NCBI GenBank assembly: GCA_040218535.1 | Contig: JAVJRG010000002.1 | Span: 1 to 42,597 of the forward strand | Length of the DNA: 42,597 nucleotides | Direction of reading: 5' to 3' | Origin: Lacipirellulaceae bacterium | GTDB lineage: Bacteria; Planctomycetota; Planctomycetia; Pirellulales; Lacipirellulaceae | Shown here: piece by piece, positions 19,582 to 27,611 of the stretch | How positions within the stretch are numbered: the stretch's first letter is position 1 | Layout of the letters: each line of letters begins with the position of its first letter | The notes under the pieces: model-generated | Databases searched by the model: none | What the model was told of the DNA's origin: nothing | What the model saw: the letters and a program-made list of their open reading frames with translations, nothing else | Program-made: the position numbers and the translations under genes

Positions 19582-20118
19582 ATGAGCGTCCGGATGGCAG
19601 ATTCGCAGCATTCACAACAAGATCAGTTCGCTCAGCAGTTAATCGCTAACCAGGGACGGCTTTATGCCTATATAGCGACTTTATTGCCGAACCGTACTGA
19701 TGCGGAAGATGTACTTCAAAGAACGTCACTGATCCTGTGGCAGAAGTGGGAGCACTACGACACTGGTCGGGCGTTCTTGCCTTGGGCACGCGGAATCGCC
19801 CTTAATGAAATACGCAACTTCCTGCGACGCAGCGAACGGAAAAATATCCACTTGTCTGAGCCGATGATCAGCATCCTTGCCGAAGAGATCGAAGACGAGC
19901 AGCCACAAGATCGCATTGACGCGCTAGTTGCCTGCTTGGAAGGTCTCGAGCCCAAGCAGCGTCACCTGCTCGAACAGTGTTATCTCGGCACGAACGGGGT
20001 CAAGGCGGTTGCAGCGTCGATGAACAGCTCCGCGGATGCCATTTATATGAGACTACATCGGATACGAAAGTTTCTTGTCGCTTGTATTAACAAGCGACTA
20101 GCCCTAGATAATGCGTGA
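19582..20118 (+). CDS. ECF-type RNA polymerase sigma factor
   Basis: 178 residues, the usual ECF size. Region 2 is visible at about 36-83 (NRTDAEDVLQRTSLILWQKW, then ARGIALNEIRNFLRR), and region 4 at about 119-170 (LEPKQRHLLEQCYL, then SADAIYMRLHRIRKFL as the recognition helix). It resembles the sigma-70 subfamily expanded in Rhodopirellula and Verrucomicrobia. The ATG at 19582 is used; a second ATG four codons later is also possible. The stop overlaps the anti-sigma start (TGATG), indicating translational coupling. It probably directs transcription of this locus, perhaps including its own operon. The leader carries an intrinsic terminator. Confidence 0.92.
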   Translation: MSVRMADSQHSQQDQFAQQLIANQGRLYAYIATLLPNRTDAEDVLQRTSLILWQKWEHYDTGRAFLPWARGIALNEIRNFLRRSERKNIHLSEPMISILAEEIEDEQPQDRIDALVACLEGLEPKQRHLLEQCYLGTNGVKAVAASMNSSADAIYMRLHRIRKFLVACINKRLALDNA

Positions 20119-22001
20119 TGTCAGATCAACCAGTAACAAATCCGTCAGCACAGATCATCGAGTTCGCCAACTTGATGTGCGACGAGACGATCACAGCTGA
20201 ACAACGCGAACAGCTGGAATCTTTGCTAGACCAGCATCCAGAGCTTCGCGGTGCCTACCTCGATTACCTACGTGTGAACGCGGGCCTAATCTGGAGGTAC
20301 CGTACTGGGGAAGAGCCGACAGAAAAACCGGCTCACGCGACATCGCAGCCCGTCAGTAGCCTCGCCAATAATGACAGAGTCGGAATTGCGAATGGCCGGA
20401 CTCCGTCCGGGTGGACATCGCTACTGCGGACGCGCTGGGCCTTTGCGTGTGCCTTGGCCTCTTCAGTCTTCATTGCCTGTCTCCTTTGGATCAATCGAAC
20501 AGATACTTCGGTAGAGAGAATTGCAGATGGCAACGGGTTTGTAGCAACTCTCCGAGAAGCAACTCACGCTGTCTGGAGCAACAACGAGAGGCCCGTTGAC
20601 GTCGGTTCAAGGGTTAGGGCTGGGACCCTGCAGTTCAACACGGGAGAAGCTGAGCTGGTTTTCGATTCGGGGGCGAAGCTACGACTTGCCGGGCCAGCTG
20701 AGTTAGTGCTCGAATCTCCGCTGTCCGTTTATCTGGCGAAGGGCACTATCGCGGCACACATGCCCCCTGAGGCAGTTGGCTTCAAGATCCGAACTCCCGA
20801 GTCAACTCTCATCGATCAAGGCACAGAATTCGGCGTTTCTGTCAGCGAATCTGACGGCACACAAGTGCACGTTTTCCGTGGTCAGGTCGACTTGCTCTAT
20901 CAGGATGCGCAGGAAACGAGCAAGGTCTCACGGCTCGAATTGCGCGACCGGCAAGCCCGAAGTATCGCACTTCCCAACACTGTTGGCGAAGAAGTTGAGT
21001 ATTCCAAGTCTCTTTTTGGGAGCCTTGCTAGACGCGTGGTTGACCCAGTGGAGTGGAAAACTGCAGACGGTGGTAATGGGCATTTCTATCAGCTTGTTGT
21101 TGAAAAGCAGCCAATGACTTGGCACGAGGCAGCCCAGCGTGCGACCAGCAAACACTTTCGTGGCATGCCCGGTCACCTCGTTACGATTACCTCTTCTGAA
21201 GAGGATCAATTCGTCTTGAAGAATCTGTTAGAGGATGCCCAATTTCGCGGAGCTTGGATGGGGCTCACCGATGTCCTGAGAGAAGGACACTACCGTTGGG
21301 TCACGGGCGAGCCCTACGACTACACCAATTGGGCTTCTTGGCCGGATCAGCAGCCAGATAATTTCCAAGAAGCTGATTGGCATGGTGGGGAAGACTATGG
21401 AATGTATGCCCAGTTCCCTGGCAAGCAGCCTTGGGCTTGGAATGATCTAAGCATCGACAGCATACACGAAAAAATCTCCGCCTATTTGGTCGAGTACGAG
21501 CCACCCTTAGACGCCTTGCGTCATCGTTCGATGGCCCTAGACCCTATCCATTGGCCAAAAAGCGCAGGGGGCAATGGCCATTATTATCGGATAGTTCTGG
21601 TCCTTGAACCTGTCGATTGGGAAACCATTCGACAGCGTGCCACCGAATCACAGGTGCACGGCACTCAAGGGCACTTGGTCGCGATGGAAACCGCCGAAGA
21701 GCGTGAGTTCGTTGCAAAAGGCATTCTGCGCGTGTGCGGCATACCAGAAATGATGATCGGGCTTAGTGGCAGCTTGGAGCATAACGACTTGCGCTGGGTT
21801 AACGGCCTGTCGGCTACCAACCTCCAAGTCGAGCGCTCTCATCTGCCGACCGATTTGGTTTACGGAGTTTTCCGATGGAATCCCGCAGGCAAATGGCAGG
21901 CAGGCTGGGAGATCCGCGCCATGTCGACCGATGTTTTGCCTGCTGATTGGTTTGGATATATCATCGAATATCCTGTCGAGTCGATTGAGGAGAGTTTGTG
22001 A
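20118..22001 (+). CDS. Membrane FecR-domain anti-sigma-like protein with two C-type-lectin-like domains
   Basis: 627 residues from the ATG at 20118; a GTG one codon earlier is possible. The N-terminal cytoplasmic part (1-105) has a helical sigma-binding-like region (about 14-60), followed by one membrane segment at about 107-126. A FecR domain lies outside at about 150-290 (IRTPESTLIDQGTEFGVSV). Two tandem C-type-lectin-like domains follow: about 314-461, with WMGL, QPDN and WND, and about 478-621, which keeps GHLVAMETAEE but lacks the QPD and WND residues. In known C-type lectins, QPD with WND marks Ca-dependent galactose-type binding. The layout suggests a sugar-binding exterior tied to sigma release inside. 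Sigma and this gene are coupled and end at a terminator. Confidence 0.87.
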   Translation: MSDQPVTNPSAQIIEFANLMCDETITAEQREQLESLLDQHPELRGAYLDYLRVNAGLIWRYRTGEEPTEKPAHATSQPVSSLANNDRVGIANGRTPSGWTSLLRTRWAFACALASSVFIACLLWINRTDTSVERIADGNGFVATLREATHAVWSNNERPVDVGSRVRAGTLQFNTGEAELVFDSGAKLRLAGPAELVLESPLSVYLAKGTIAAHMPPEAVGFKIRTPESTLIDQGTEFGVSVSESDGTQVHVFRGQVDLLYQDAQETSKVSRLELRDRQARSIALPNTVGEEVEYSKSLFGSLARRVVDPVEWKTADGGNGHFYQLVVEKQPMTWHEAAQRATSKHFRGMPGHLVTITSSEEDQFVLKNLLEDAQFRGAWMGLTDVLREGHYRWVTGEPYDYTNWASWPDQQPDNFQEADWHGGEDYGMYAQFPGKQPWAWNDLSIDSIHEKISAYLVEYEPPLDALRHRSMALDPIHWPKSAGGNGHYYRIVLVLEPVDWETIRQRATESQVHGTQGHLVAMETAEEREFVAKGILRVCGIPEMMIGLSGSLEHNDLRWVNGLSATNLQVERSHLPTDLVYGVFRWNPAGKWQAGWEIRAMSTDVLPADWFGYIIEYPVESIEESL

Positions 22002-22050
22002 TGGCTCGTTTAGCGAGCCACTTGTTACTTTTCATTTTTCCTTTTTGTTT
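22002..22050 (+). terminator. Intrinsic terminator after the sigma/anti-sigma pair
   Basis: TGGCTCG (22002-22008) and CGAGCCA (22014-22020) form a 7-bp stem around TTTAG directly after the stop codon. A T-rich stretch with runs of four and five T follows to about 22050. It would uncouple the regulator pair from the structural genes, fully or partly. Confidence 0.65.
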
Positions 22051-22113
22051 CTGAGATTTCGGAAGTGCCGAGGGTTCCTTTTCGCTTGCAACTCCAAGAT
22101 CTCACCGTTTTTT

Positions 22114-22120
22114 GGGAGGA
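22114..22120 (+). promoter_or_regulatory. Shine-Dalgarno site deciding the start at 22129
   Basis: GGGAGGA lies 8 nt before the ATG at 22129 and decides that start against the longer open reading from 21766, which would run through the anti-sigma gene and its terminator. Confidence 0.8.
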
Positions 22121-22128
22121 TTAGTCTA

Positions 22129-23028
22129 ATGAAGAAAGTTGTTGGACATACTATTACCGCCGCGGCGTTCACGCTGTTGGTATTGGTTAGCTCTGGAGTG
22201 AGCATTGCGGCTCCAACTCCTTACTGGTTTGACGGCTACGATGTTTCGGGGCCATCTTCCGACATCAATTTCGAGATTGGCACGGCCCGTCAAGGTGGCG
22301 CGCCTGCCCCCGTTTCGTATGTCACGAATACAGCGAATCCTGCAAACGATTATCACCACCAAGTTTTCGGTGCTGCTCCACTGCAGCTTGCGGGGGACTT
22401 CTTTCTACCCAATCCGGGTGATCGCACACTTGTCTCTCCGACAGTTGATTTTTCTGGAACCATTGGTAACGAAGCGATTGGTCGCAAAGTGCAGGTTGTC
22501 ATGGACGCTTACACCAATGATCCCATGTCGCCGGGAACTTTCACCCAAGCCGCGATCACGGTAGGGGCAAGCTCGACCTTAGCGGATTCAAATCTGAAGG
22601 CTGATGGGCTCAGCGTGGTTTTCGTAGAAGATCAATTTAGTGGCAATGGTAATTTCATCCAGGTCTTCGATGGACCCACACTCGTCGGAAATCTGATCCC
22701 CAATCCTGCAGGGGCCGGTCCCGGGTTTGTTGAGATCTTCCTGGATGATCCCACTGACGGCGATCCGTTTAATGGCCTCGGTACGACGGAAGTCGCGGTG
22801 AGTGTCAACGGCTCTAACATCTTCAACTACAGTAAGCTTTCTGGTGGCTACACGAGCAACTTCATCACGCTTGAGGGCGGACCGCAAACAAACTTCGCAA
22901 TCAATAGCCTGGCAACCCATACGTTCGACAATTTAACTGTCTTTACCGATACGCTCATTCCTGAACCAACGGCAGCTATTTTGCTTGGTTTGGGACTCTG
23001 CGCTTCGATGGGCTACCGTCGTCGATAA
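22129..23028 (+). CDS. PEP-CTERM surface protein, beta-rich
   Basis: 299 residues. The leader is MKKVVGHTITAAAFTLLVLV with cleavage near SIAAP. The body is beta-rich and reads like a concanavalin-type jelly roll, with alternating strands such as GLSVVFVED and VEIFLDDPTDGDPFNGLG. The C terminus is a complete PEP-CTERM sorting signal: the PEP box (IPEPTA), a short hydrophobic helix (ILLGLGLCASMG) and a basic end (YRRR). Such signals are processed by exosortase systems, none of which is encoded in this window. The first structural gene after the regulators, it may be a glycan-binding surface protein. No enzymatic motif is visible. Confidence 0.85.
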   Translation: MKKVVGHTITAAAFTLLVLVSSGVSIAAPTPYWFDGYDVSGPSSDINFEIGTARQGGAPAPVSYVTNTANPANDYHHQVFGAAPLQLAGDFFLPNPGDRTLVSPTVDFSGTIGNEAIGRKVQVVMDAYTNDPMSPGTFTQAAITVGASSTLADSNLKADGLSVVFVEDQFSGNGNFIQVFDGPTLVGNLIPNPAGAGPGFVEIFLDDPTDGDPFNGLGTTEVAVSVNGSNIFNYSKLSGGYTSNFITLEGGPQTNFAINSLATHTFDNLTVFTDTLIPEPTAAILLGLGLCASMGYRRR

Positions 23029-23064
23029 GCGACCCAAAAGAATTGACTGATCATTGAGTTCAAC

Positions 23065-23112
23065 CCAAGTTCGCGCCGGCTCCGGGGCAGGTCCGGCGCG
23101 GCTTGGCTTTTC
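23065..23112 (+). terminator. Long G+C-rich hairpin between the two PEP-CTERM genes
   Basis: CCAAG (23065-23069) plus CGCGCCGG (23072-23079) pair with CCGGCGCG (23093-23100) plus CTTGG (23102-23106), enclosing a 13-nt loop, followed by CTTTTC. The U-tract is short, so it may terminate partly or protect the 3' end of the upstream message. Confidence 0.5.
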
Positions 23113-23127
23113 AGAGGAGAGACCACT

Positions 23128-24501
23128 ATGAGATTATCGCGCTATGCTTTGGCTTTGTTCGCCCTTCTTGTCACGAGTCCTGGTCAAGAATCAGTTCAGG
23201 CGGCGGTTGGGGTGCCTGAAAACATTGTGCTCTATCGCGATTTCGATCCAAACCTCGGGATCGTGCAGATTTTCGTGCAGAAGCGCGTCGACGCGAATAG
23301 TTTCGCATTCCCTGGACCTGGCCAAGAGCCCTTTTTCCTGGATACATCTGGCGGTGCTCCGGGGGATGCCATCAACGTCGCTGACGTGAACGGTGATGGT
23401 ACGGATGACCTCATGGTTGTGCAGGATGCAACCATGTTTGGATTTGATCAGTTGACCATCGCTGGCTTTACCATCCCAGGTGATCCACCAACGCTTCAAG
23501 GTCCAGGTACGAATAATGCACAACGTCCCGATGGCAACGGCGGAATACTAGACGAAACGGCTATTACTAGACGCGATTTCGATAACGATGGCCTAGCCGA
23601 TACGGCGATCGTACTTGATGGAAATATTAACTTCTCGTCGGATACCCTGCTGTGGTCGTTCCGAGGCTCTTTCGATGGCACACAAAGCCTACCACTCAAT
23701 GGTGCAGGACTCTTCTACTCTCCAGCAGCCGGGTTCGGAGGCGTCGACGGGTTCGGACAGCCCATAGGAATGGAATCGATCCCGCTCGTGGGGGATTTTA
23801 ACGGCGATGGGATCGCTGATCGGGCGGTCAGCAACAACGCCGGGCTGGTCAGCGGTGGCTCGATCAATGGCCGACAAGTACAGATCGACCTGAGCCCTGG
23901 CGTTGGGAACATTGGCGACTTGGGCGATGGTATTCCCGACAACATCAGCGAAGTCTTCGGCAGTCTCGACACCGACGACATTCGCGCTGCCGACATCAAC
24001 GGTGATGGCCTGGACGACATCGTTGCGATTCGCCCGGCTGACTTGGACGACGGTATGGGAGGAACCATCGAAACTTTCGCCCTGGAAGGCTATATCAACA
24101 CGGGAATCTTTGATTCGGTGAATCCCACGTTCACGCGTGATACTGCATTTGATAGCTTTGCTGGGGCACGAAACCTCAATGACACGATTCATTTCGGCAC
24201 GTTTGGATTCCTCGACATCGCAGACATCGACGCCGACTTTAACGACGACTCCAACGTCGATGGCACGGACTTTCTTACGTGGCAAAGTGGCTTTGGGCTG
24301 ACTGGTCAAACCGATAAGAGCACTGGCGACTCAAACGGTGATGGCAATGTTGATGGAACTGATTTGGACAACTGGGGGACCCAGTATGGAACAACGAGCG
24401 TGACTCCCTCACTCGAAAGTGTTCCTGAGCCTGCTTCTGGGTTCTTGTGCTTGTTCGCAGCTCTCGGATTGGTATCCCGTGGACGCTTTGAGCGTCAGTG
24501 A
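23128..24501 (+). CDS. PEP-CTERM protein with FG-GAP-like repeats and dockerin-like module
   Basis: 457 residues preceded by GAGGAG with good spacing. A signal peptide ends near VQA (25). The body contains several Asp-rich calcium-loop repeats of FG-GAP/VCBS type (ADVNGDGTDDLMVV, RRDFDNDGLADTAIV, GDFNGDGIADRAVS, ADINGDGLDDIVAI), predicting a beta-propeller-like fold. A dockerin-type-I-like pair follows near 370-425 (DFNDDSNVDGTDFLTW and GDSNGDGNVDGTDLDNW). The end is a PEP-CTERM signal (VPEPASG, hydrophobic stretch, basic tail). It is probably a calcium-stabilised surface-attached protein. The dockerin-like part matches that of the beta-helix protein at the end of the operon. No catalytic residues recognised. 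Confidence 0.87.
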   Translation: MRLSRYALALFALLVTSPGQESVQAAVGVPENIVLYRDFDPNLGIVQIFVQKRVDANSFAFPGPGQEPFFLDTSGGAPGDAINVADVNGDGTDDLMVVQDATMFGFDQLTIAGFTIPGDPPTLQGPGTNNAQRPDGNGGILDETAITRRDFDNDGLADTAIVLDGNINFSSDTLLWSFRGSFDGTQSLPLNGAGLFYSPAAGFGGVDGFGQPIGMESIPLVGDFNGDGIADRAVSNNAGLVSGGSINGRQVQIDLSPGVGNIGDLGDGIPDNISEVFGSLDTDDIRAADINGDGLDDIVAIRPADLDDGMGGTIETFALEGYINTGIFDSVNPTFTRDTAFDSFAGARNLNDTIHFGTFGFLDIADIDADFNDDSNVDGTDFLTWQSGFGLTGQTDKSTGDSNGDGNVDGTDLDNWGTQYGTTSVTPSLESVPEPASGFLCLFAALGLVSRGRFERQ

Positions 24502-24548
24502 GACGATTGGCAATTACTAGGAATGGGCACGTATCACAGGTTTCGATT

Positions 24549-25601
24549 ATGAAAACCCAACGCAATGCTTTTACGCTTGTTGAACTTCTGGTGGTCATTG
24601 CCATCATTGGTGTCCTGGTAGGGTTGCTTTTACCAGCGGTGCAGGCCGCTCGCGAAGCCGCCCGGAGATCACAGTGCGTCAACCATTTGAAACAGTTCGG
24701 TGTGGCATTGCAGACGTTCCATTCCGCGCACGAACACTTCCCGCGGGGCGGAGTGAACGGCTGGTCCTTACAGCCGAGTAGTTTCACCAATCCTCAACAG
24801 AATTGGACAGACGATCACGGTTCTTGGGTGGTTCGCATCTTGCCGCAGATTGAACAGCAGGCGATCTACGACAGCATGCCTAACCTGTTCGACCCGTCGG
24901 TTTTCGATCCGATCGGCCAGTGGATCAATGTCGACCGCAATGGCGAACCACCTCCACCGATACCTATCGGACGTTGTCCAAGTGACGGATTTAGTACTGG
25001 GGAACCATTCTTCAATTACACGGGGTGCACAGGACCAATTGCAGTCGCACCATTCTGTGGAGCGATGGGCTCAGTCTTTGACCTTGATCTCTCGGCCATG
25101 GGAATTGACGTCCCCTGGGTAGATGCCGGATTCTGTGCTGCAGCGGGCCCAGGTGGTGACTTAGATGCGTGCCCTGAAACGGGTATGATGAGTCGTGTCG
25201 GCTACCGAAAGATTTCAATGAAGCACGTCACCGATGGGTCGACTAGTACACTCTTCGTCGGAGAGACCTTGGTACAAAGTTCCGCTCACTCGCTGGACAT
25301 CCCGAGAAGTACACTCAAGTATTGGGCTGGCAATGACATGGGAACTGCCCACGGCGGGACGATTCCGCCAATCAACTGGCCCGTCGATCCAGATGTCGAA
25401 AACTGTGCCCAACCACCAGGAGCCCAGTTCTGGCGGCGTAATTTTCACGTCACGATGGGCTTCGAATCCAATCATCCGGGCGGAGCAAACTTTGCGTTGG
25501 TGGATGGAGCGGTGCGATTCATTTCTGAGCAAATTGCTTTCGAAACTTTTCAGTTACTAGGAACCAAAGATGATGGGCAAACCCTTTCAGAAACTTTCTA
25601 A
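24549..25601 (+). CDS. DUF1559 type IV pilin-like (pseudopilin) protein
   Basis: 350 residues starting at the ATG at 24549, not the GTG at 24498 that would overlap the previous stop. The N terminus is a type-IV-pilin leader, MKTQRNAFTLVELLVV, continuing as a hydrophobic helix and the amphipathic AAREAARRSQCVNHLKQ typical of planctomycete DUF1559 proteins. The residue before FTLVE is Ala; the usual one is Gly. The C terminus has the family pattern SNHPGGANFALVDGAVRFIS. These proteins are found in very large numbers in Planctomycetes, often beside ECF sigma factors and secreted proteins, and are thought to be secretion-linked minor pseudopilins. Its own function is unproven. The 3' end overlaps the lipoprotein gene by 32 nt. 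Confidence 0.92.
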   Translation: MKTQRNAFTLVELLVVIAIIGVLVGLLLPAVQAAREAARRSQCVNHLKQFGVALQTFHSAHEHFPRGGVNGWSLQPSSFTNPQQNWTDDHGSWVVRILPQIEQQAIYDSMPNLFDPSVFDPIGQWINVDRNGEPPPPIPIGRCPSDGFSTGEPFFNYTGCTGPIAVAPFCGAMGSVFDLDLSAMGIDVPWVDAGFCAAAGPGGDLDACPETGMMSRVGYRKISMKHVTDGSTSTLFVGETLVQSSAHSLDIPRSTLKYWAGNDMGTAHGGTIPPINWPVDPDVENCAQPPGAQFWRRNFHVTMGFESNHPGGANFALVDGAVRFISEQIAFETFQLLGTKDDGQTLSETF

Positions 25602-26169
25602 CGAGCCCCTGCAAGTTTCTGTCTGGAGCTCCGCGATAATCGACAAACAGAGAAACTTTTTTCCTCCTAAGCAAAAACCGCTGTCCAAGGCGAGCTGCTG
25701 GTTCTCTTGTCTAGCTGTCGTACTTTGCGGCTGCAACTCGGGAGGCACAGTGGAGATTGCCCCCAAATTCACCGTCGATGGACAACCGCTCAAAGAGGCT
25801 TCCATCTCGTTTATCCGCAGCGATAGCGAAGGGGGACGTGCTGCCTTTGGAGTAACTGACGAGAACGGCATTGCCAAACTGACGACTTTCGAACCTTTTG
25901 ATGGCGTCCTCCCAGGGAAATATCGAGTGGTCGTCATCAAAGCGCCTGAGAATCCCAACACTTTTGATGTCGAAAACGTCGACCTCAATGATCCAAAGGA
26001 CTTGGCTTTACTTTCCACCGGTGGTGCCATGCCACCGAAGCAGCGGCTGAAACGTCGTCGAACCTTGCTTCCAGAGGTTTATGCTGACCCTGGTACGACG
26101 CCGTTAAATTGTGAAGTCTCGGGGGCGTCGGAAGACTTAACATTTGAAGTCGACTCCACGAGCAAGTAG
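25570..26169 (+). CDS. Lipoprotein with carboxypeptidase-regulatory-like (transthyretin-like) domain
   Basis: 199 residues. An AGGA site lies 8 nt before the double ATG at 25570/25573. A hydrophobic stretch, WFSCLAVVLCGC, ends in a lipobox with Cys55 as the likely lipidated residue. The stretch before it (about 40 residues) is unusually long for a lipoprotein leader, and no later in-frame ATG is available. The mature part is a beta-sandwich of the carboxypeptidase-regulatory or transthyretin type (FTVDGQPLKEASISFI, TDENGIAKLTTF, GVLPGKYRVVVIK). Small lipoproteins of this kind regularly follow DUF1559 genes in Planctomycetes, as here, and may anchor or assist the pseudopilin. Confidence 0.85.
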   Translation: MMGKPFQKLSNEPLQVSVWSSAIIDKQRNFFPPKQKPLSKASCWFSCLAVVLCGCNSGGTVEIAPKFTVDGQPLKEASISFIRSDSEGGRAAFGVTDENGIAKLTTFEPFDGVLPGKYRVVVIKAPENPNTFDVENVDLNDPKDLALLSTGGAMPPKQRLKRRRTLLPEVYADPGTTPLNCEVSGASEDLTFEVDSTSK

Positions 26170-26209
26170 AGACCGTCCTCCTCGAATCAACTAGCAAAGA
26201 GATGCACCG

Positions 26210-27604
26210 ATGGAGTCCTCCAAACAATCTGCCGACAAGGAGAATATCGGTTCGACGACTCGTCGCCGATTTCTCCATTCGACAACCGCAACGGTCGCTT
26301 CTGGCATGTTCGCTGCCAAGGGACTGAGTACAGCGGCGGGAGAGCGACTGCAAACCTCAACTCTCAACGCAACGCGTCCAAACCCGGTGGAAGAGCTGCT
26401 ACGCAACGCTGTGATGCCCAAAGAGGCGATCGAGCGGTTCCTTGATCCCGACGCTCAAGTTTGGGCAAGATTTCATCCCACTTATGGTTACCTCTTACGT
26501 GATAGTTTCATGCGAGATGGTGTGGATGGTTCGCACACTTTGGCACGGTACGCAGAGCGTGGACATCGGCGGCAAGTGAACTTTGCCGACTTACCATGTC
26601 GGATCAACACCTACGGCGATAGTTTTACTCAGGGTCATCAAGTTGGTGATGGCGAGACATGGCAGGAAGTGCTGTCGGCTCACTTCTGTGAACCGATTCG
26701 CAACTATGGCATCGGCGGCTTTGGAGTTTACCAGGCTTACCGTCGCCTCTTGGAAATTGAAGAAACCAGCCAGGGAGCCTCCCATGTTATCTTGAACATT
26801 TGGGGAGACGACCATCACCGCAGCATCATGGCCTGCCGCTGGTTGTCTTTCCCTCCCGACTTCCTGACAAGCATGTCGGGAGAAATGTTTCATGCCAACC
26901 CGTGGGCACACGCGCGGCTGGATCCCCAGTCAGGCGACTTGATTGAAGTGGAAAATGCCTGCCCGACTCCTGAGACACTCTATCGCATGTGCGACCCAGA
27001 ATTCGTTGTCGAAACCTTTCGGAACGACCCGATAACCCACGCCTATGCGGCGATGCGTACAGGCAAGGTGACTGATCCGAAACCGCTAGAGAGCATGGCC
27101 GCTGCGATTGATTTTGAGGATCTGGATTTCGCTAGCGAGGACTCGGTTCGCACCAGCGTTACTCGCCTTCACGCGCAATATGCCGTGCGAGTTGGCATGA
27201 GAGTTGTCGAGAAACTAAACCGGTACCTCAAGTCTCATAGCAAGAAACTTCTCGTACTGCTCAGCCACCCTTCAGGGTCAGTCTGGCACCATTGTGCAGG
27301 CAAGACACAGAACAATCCTCACTTCGTCGATTGGCATCCCGCTGAATTTCGCGAATTCCTGTCGCAAGCGGATATCCCCTACGTCAACACAGTCGACAAA
27401 CATGTCGAAGAGTTTCAACAGTTTCGCATTGATGCGAAGGCTTATGTTGATCGCTATTACATAGGGCATTACAACCCGCAGGGGAATCACTTCTTCGCCT
27501 TTTCGATCAAAGACGCCTTACGGAGCTGGCTAGAACCACTCCCTCCGGCATACCGCGAAAGCGCACAATCGCCTGTCGACTTCGAGGGCTATCTGCCTGG
27601 ATAG
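26210..27604 (+). CDS. SGNH/GDSL-hydrolase-like protein, Tat-exported
   Basis: 464 residues with a twin-Arg leader (TTRRRFLHSTTATVASG). SGNH landmarks: block I NTYGDSFTQG with the nucleophile-type Ser138; block II NYGIGGFGVYQA with G167; a block III-like VILNIWGDDHH with N196; and block V GHYNPQGNHFFA with H420. The Asp that usually precedes the catalytic His as D-x-H is replaced (IGH), so the triad looks incomplete unless another acid substitutes. SGNH enzymes remove acetyl or other ester groups from glycans, which would suit this locus. The gene ends 7 nt before the metallohydrolase gene. Hydrolase identity is likely by motifs, activity uncertain. Confidence 0.72.
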   Translation: MESSKQSADKENIGSTTRRRFLHSTTATVASGMFAAKGLSTAAGERLQTSTLNATRPNPVEELLRNAVMPKEAIERFLDPDAQVWARFHPTYGYLLRDSFMRDGVDGSHTLARYAERGHRRQVNFADLPCRINTYGDSFTQGHQVGDGETWQEVLSAHFCEPIRNYGIGGFGVYQAYRRLLEIEETSQGASHVILNIWGDDHHRSIMACRWLSFPPDFLTSMSGEMFHANPWAHARLDPQSGDLIEVENACPTPETLYRMCDPEFVVETFRNDPITHAYAAMRTGKVTDPKPLESMAAAIDFEDLDFASEDSVRTSVTRLHAQYAVRVGMRVVEKLNRYLKSHSKKLLVLLSHPSGSVWHHCAGKTQNNPHFVDWHPAEFREFLSQADIPYVNTVDKHVEEFQQFRIDAKAYVDRYYIGHYNPQGNHFFAFSIKDALRSWLEPLPPAYRESAQSPVDFEGYLPG

Positions 27605-27611
27605 GTGCGTT

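Noticed and set aside
21766-22128. Long N-terminal extension of the first PEP-CTERM protein
   Set aside because: It would overlap the anti-sigma gene and run through an intrinsic terminator, while a GGGAGGA site and a signal peptide mark the ATG at 22129.
23689-24309. 206-codon open reading on the minus strand inside the FG-GAP gene
   Set aside because: The Asp-rich repeats of the true gene read as Val/Ile-rich on the other strand and keep it open; no start support.
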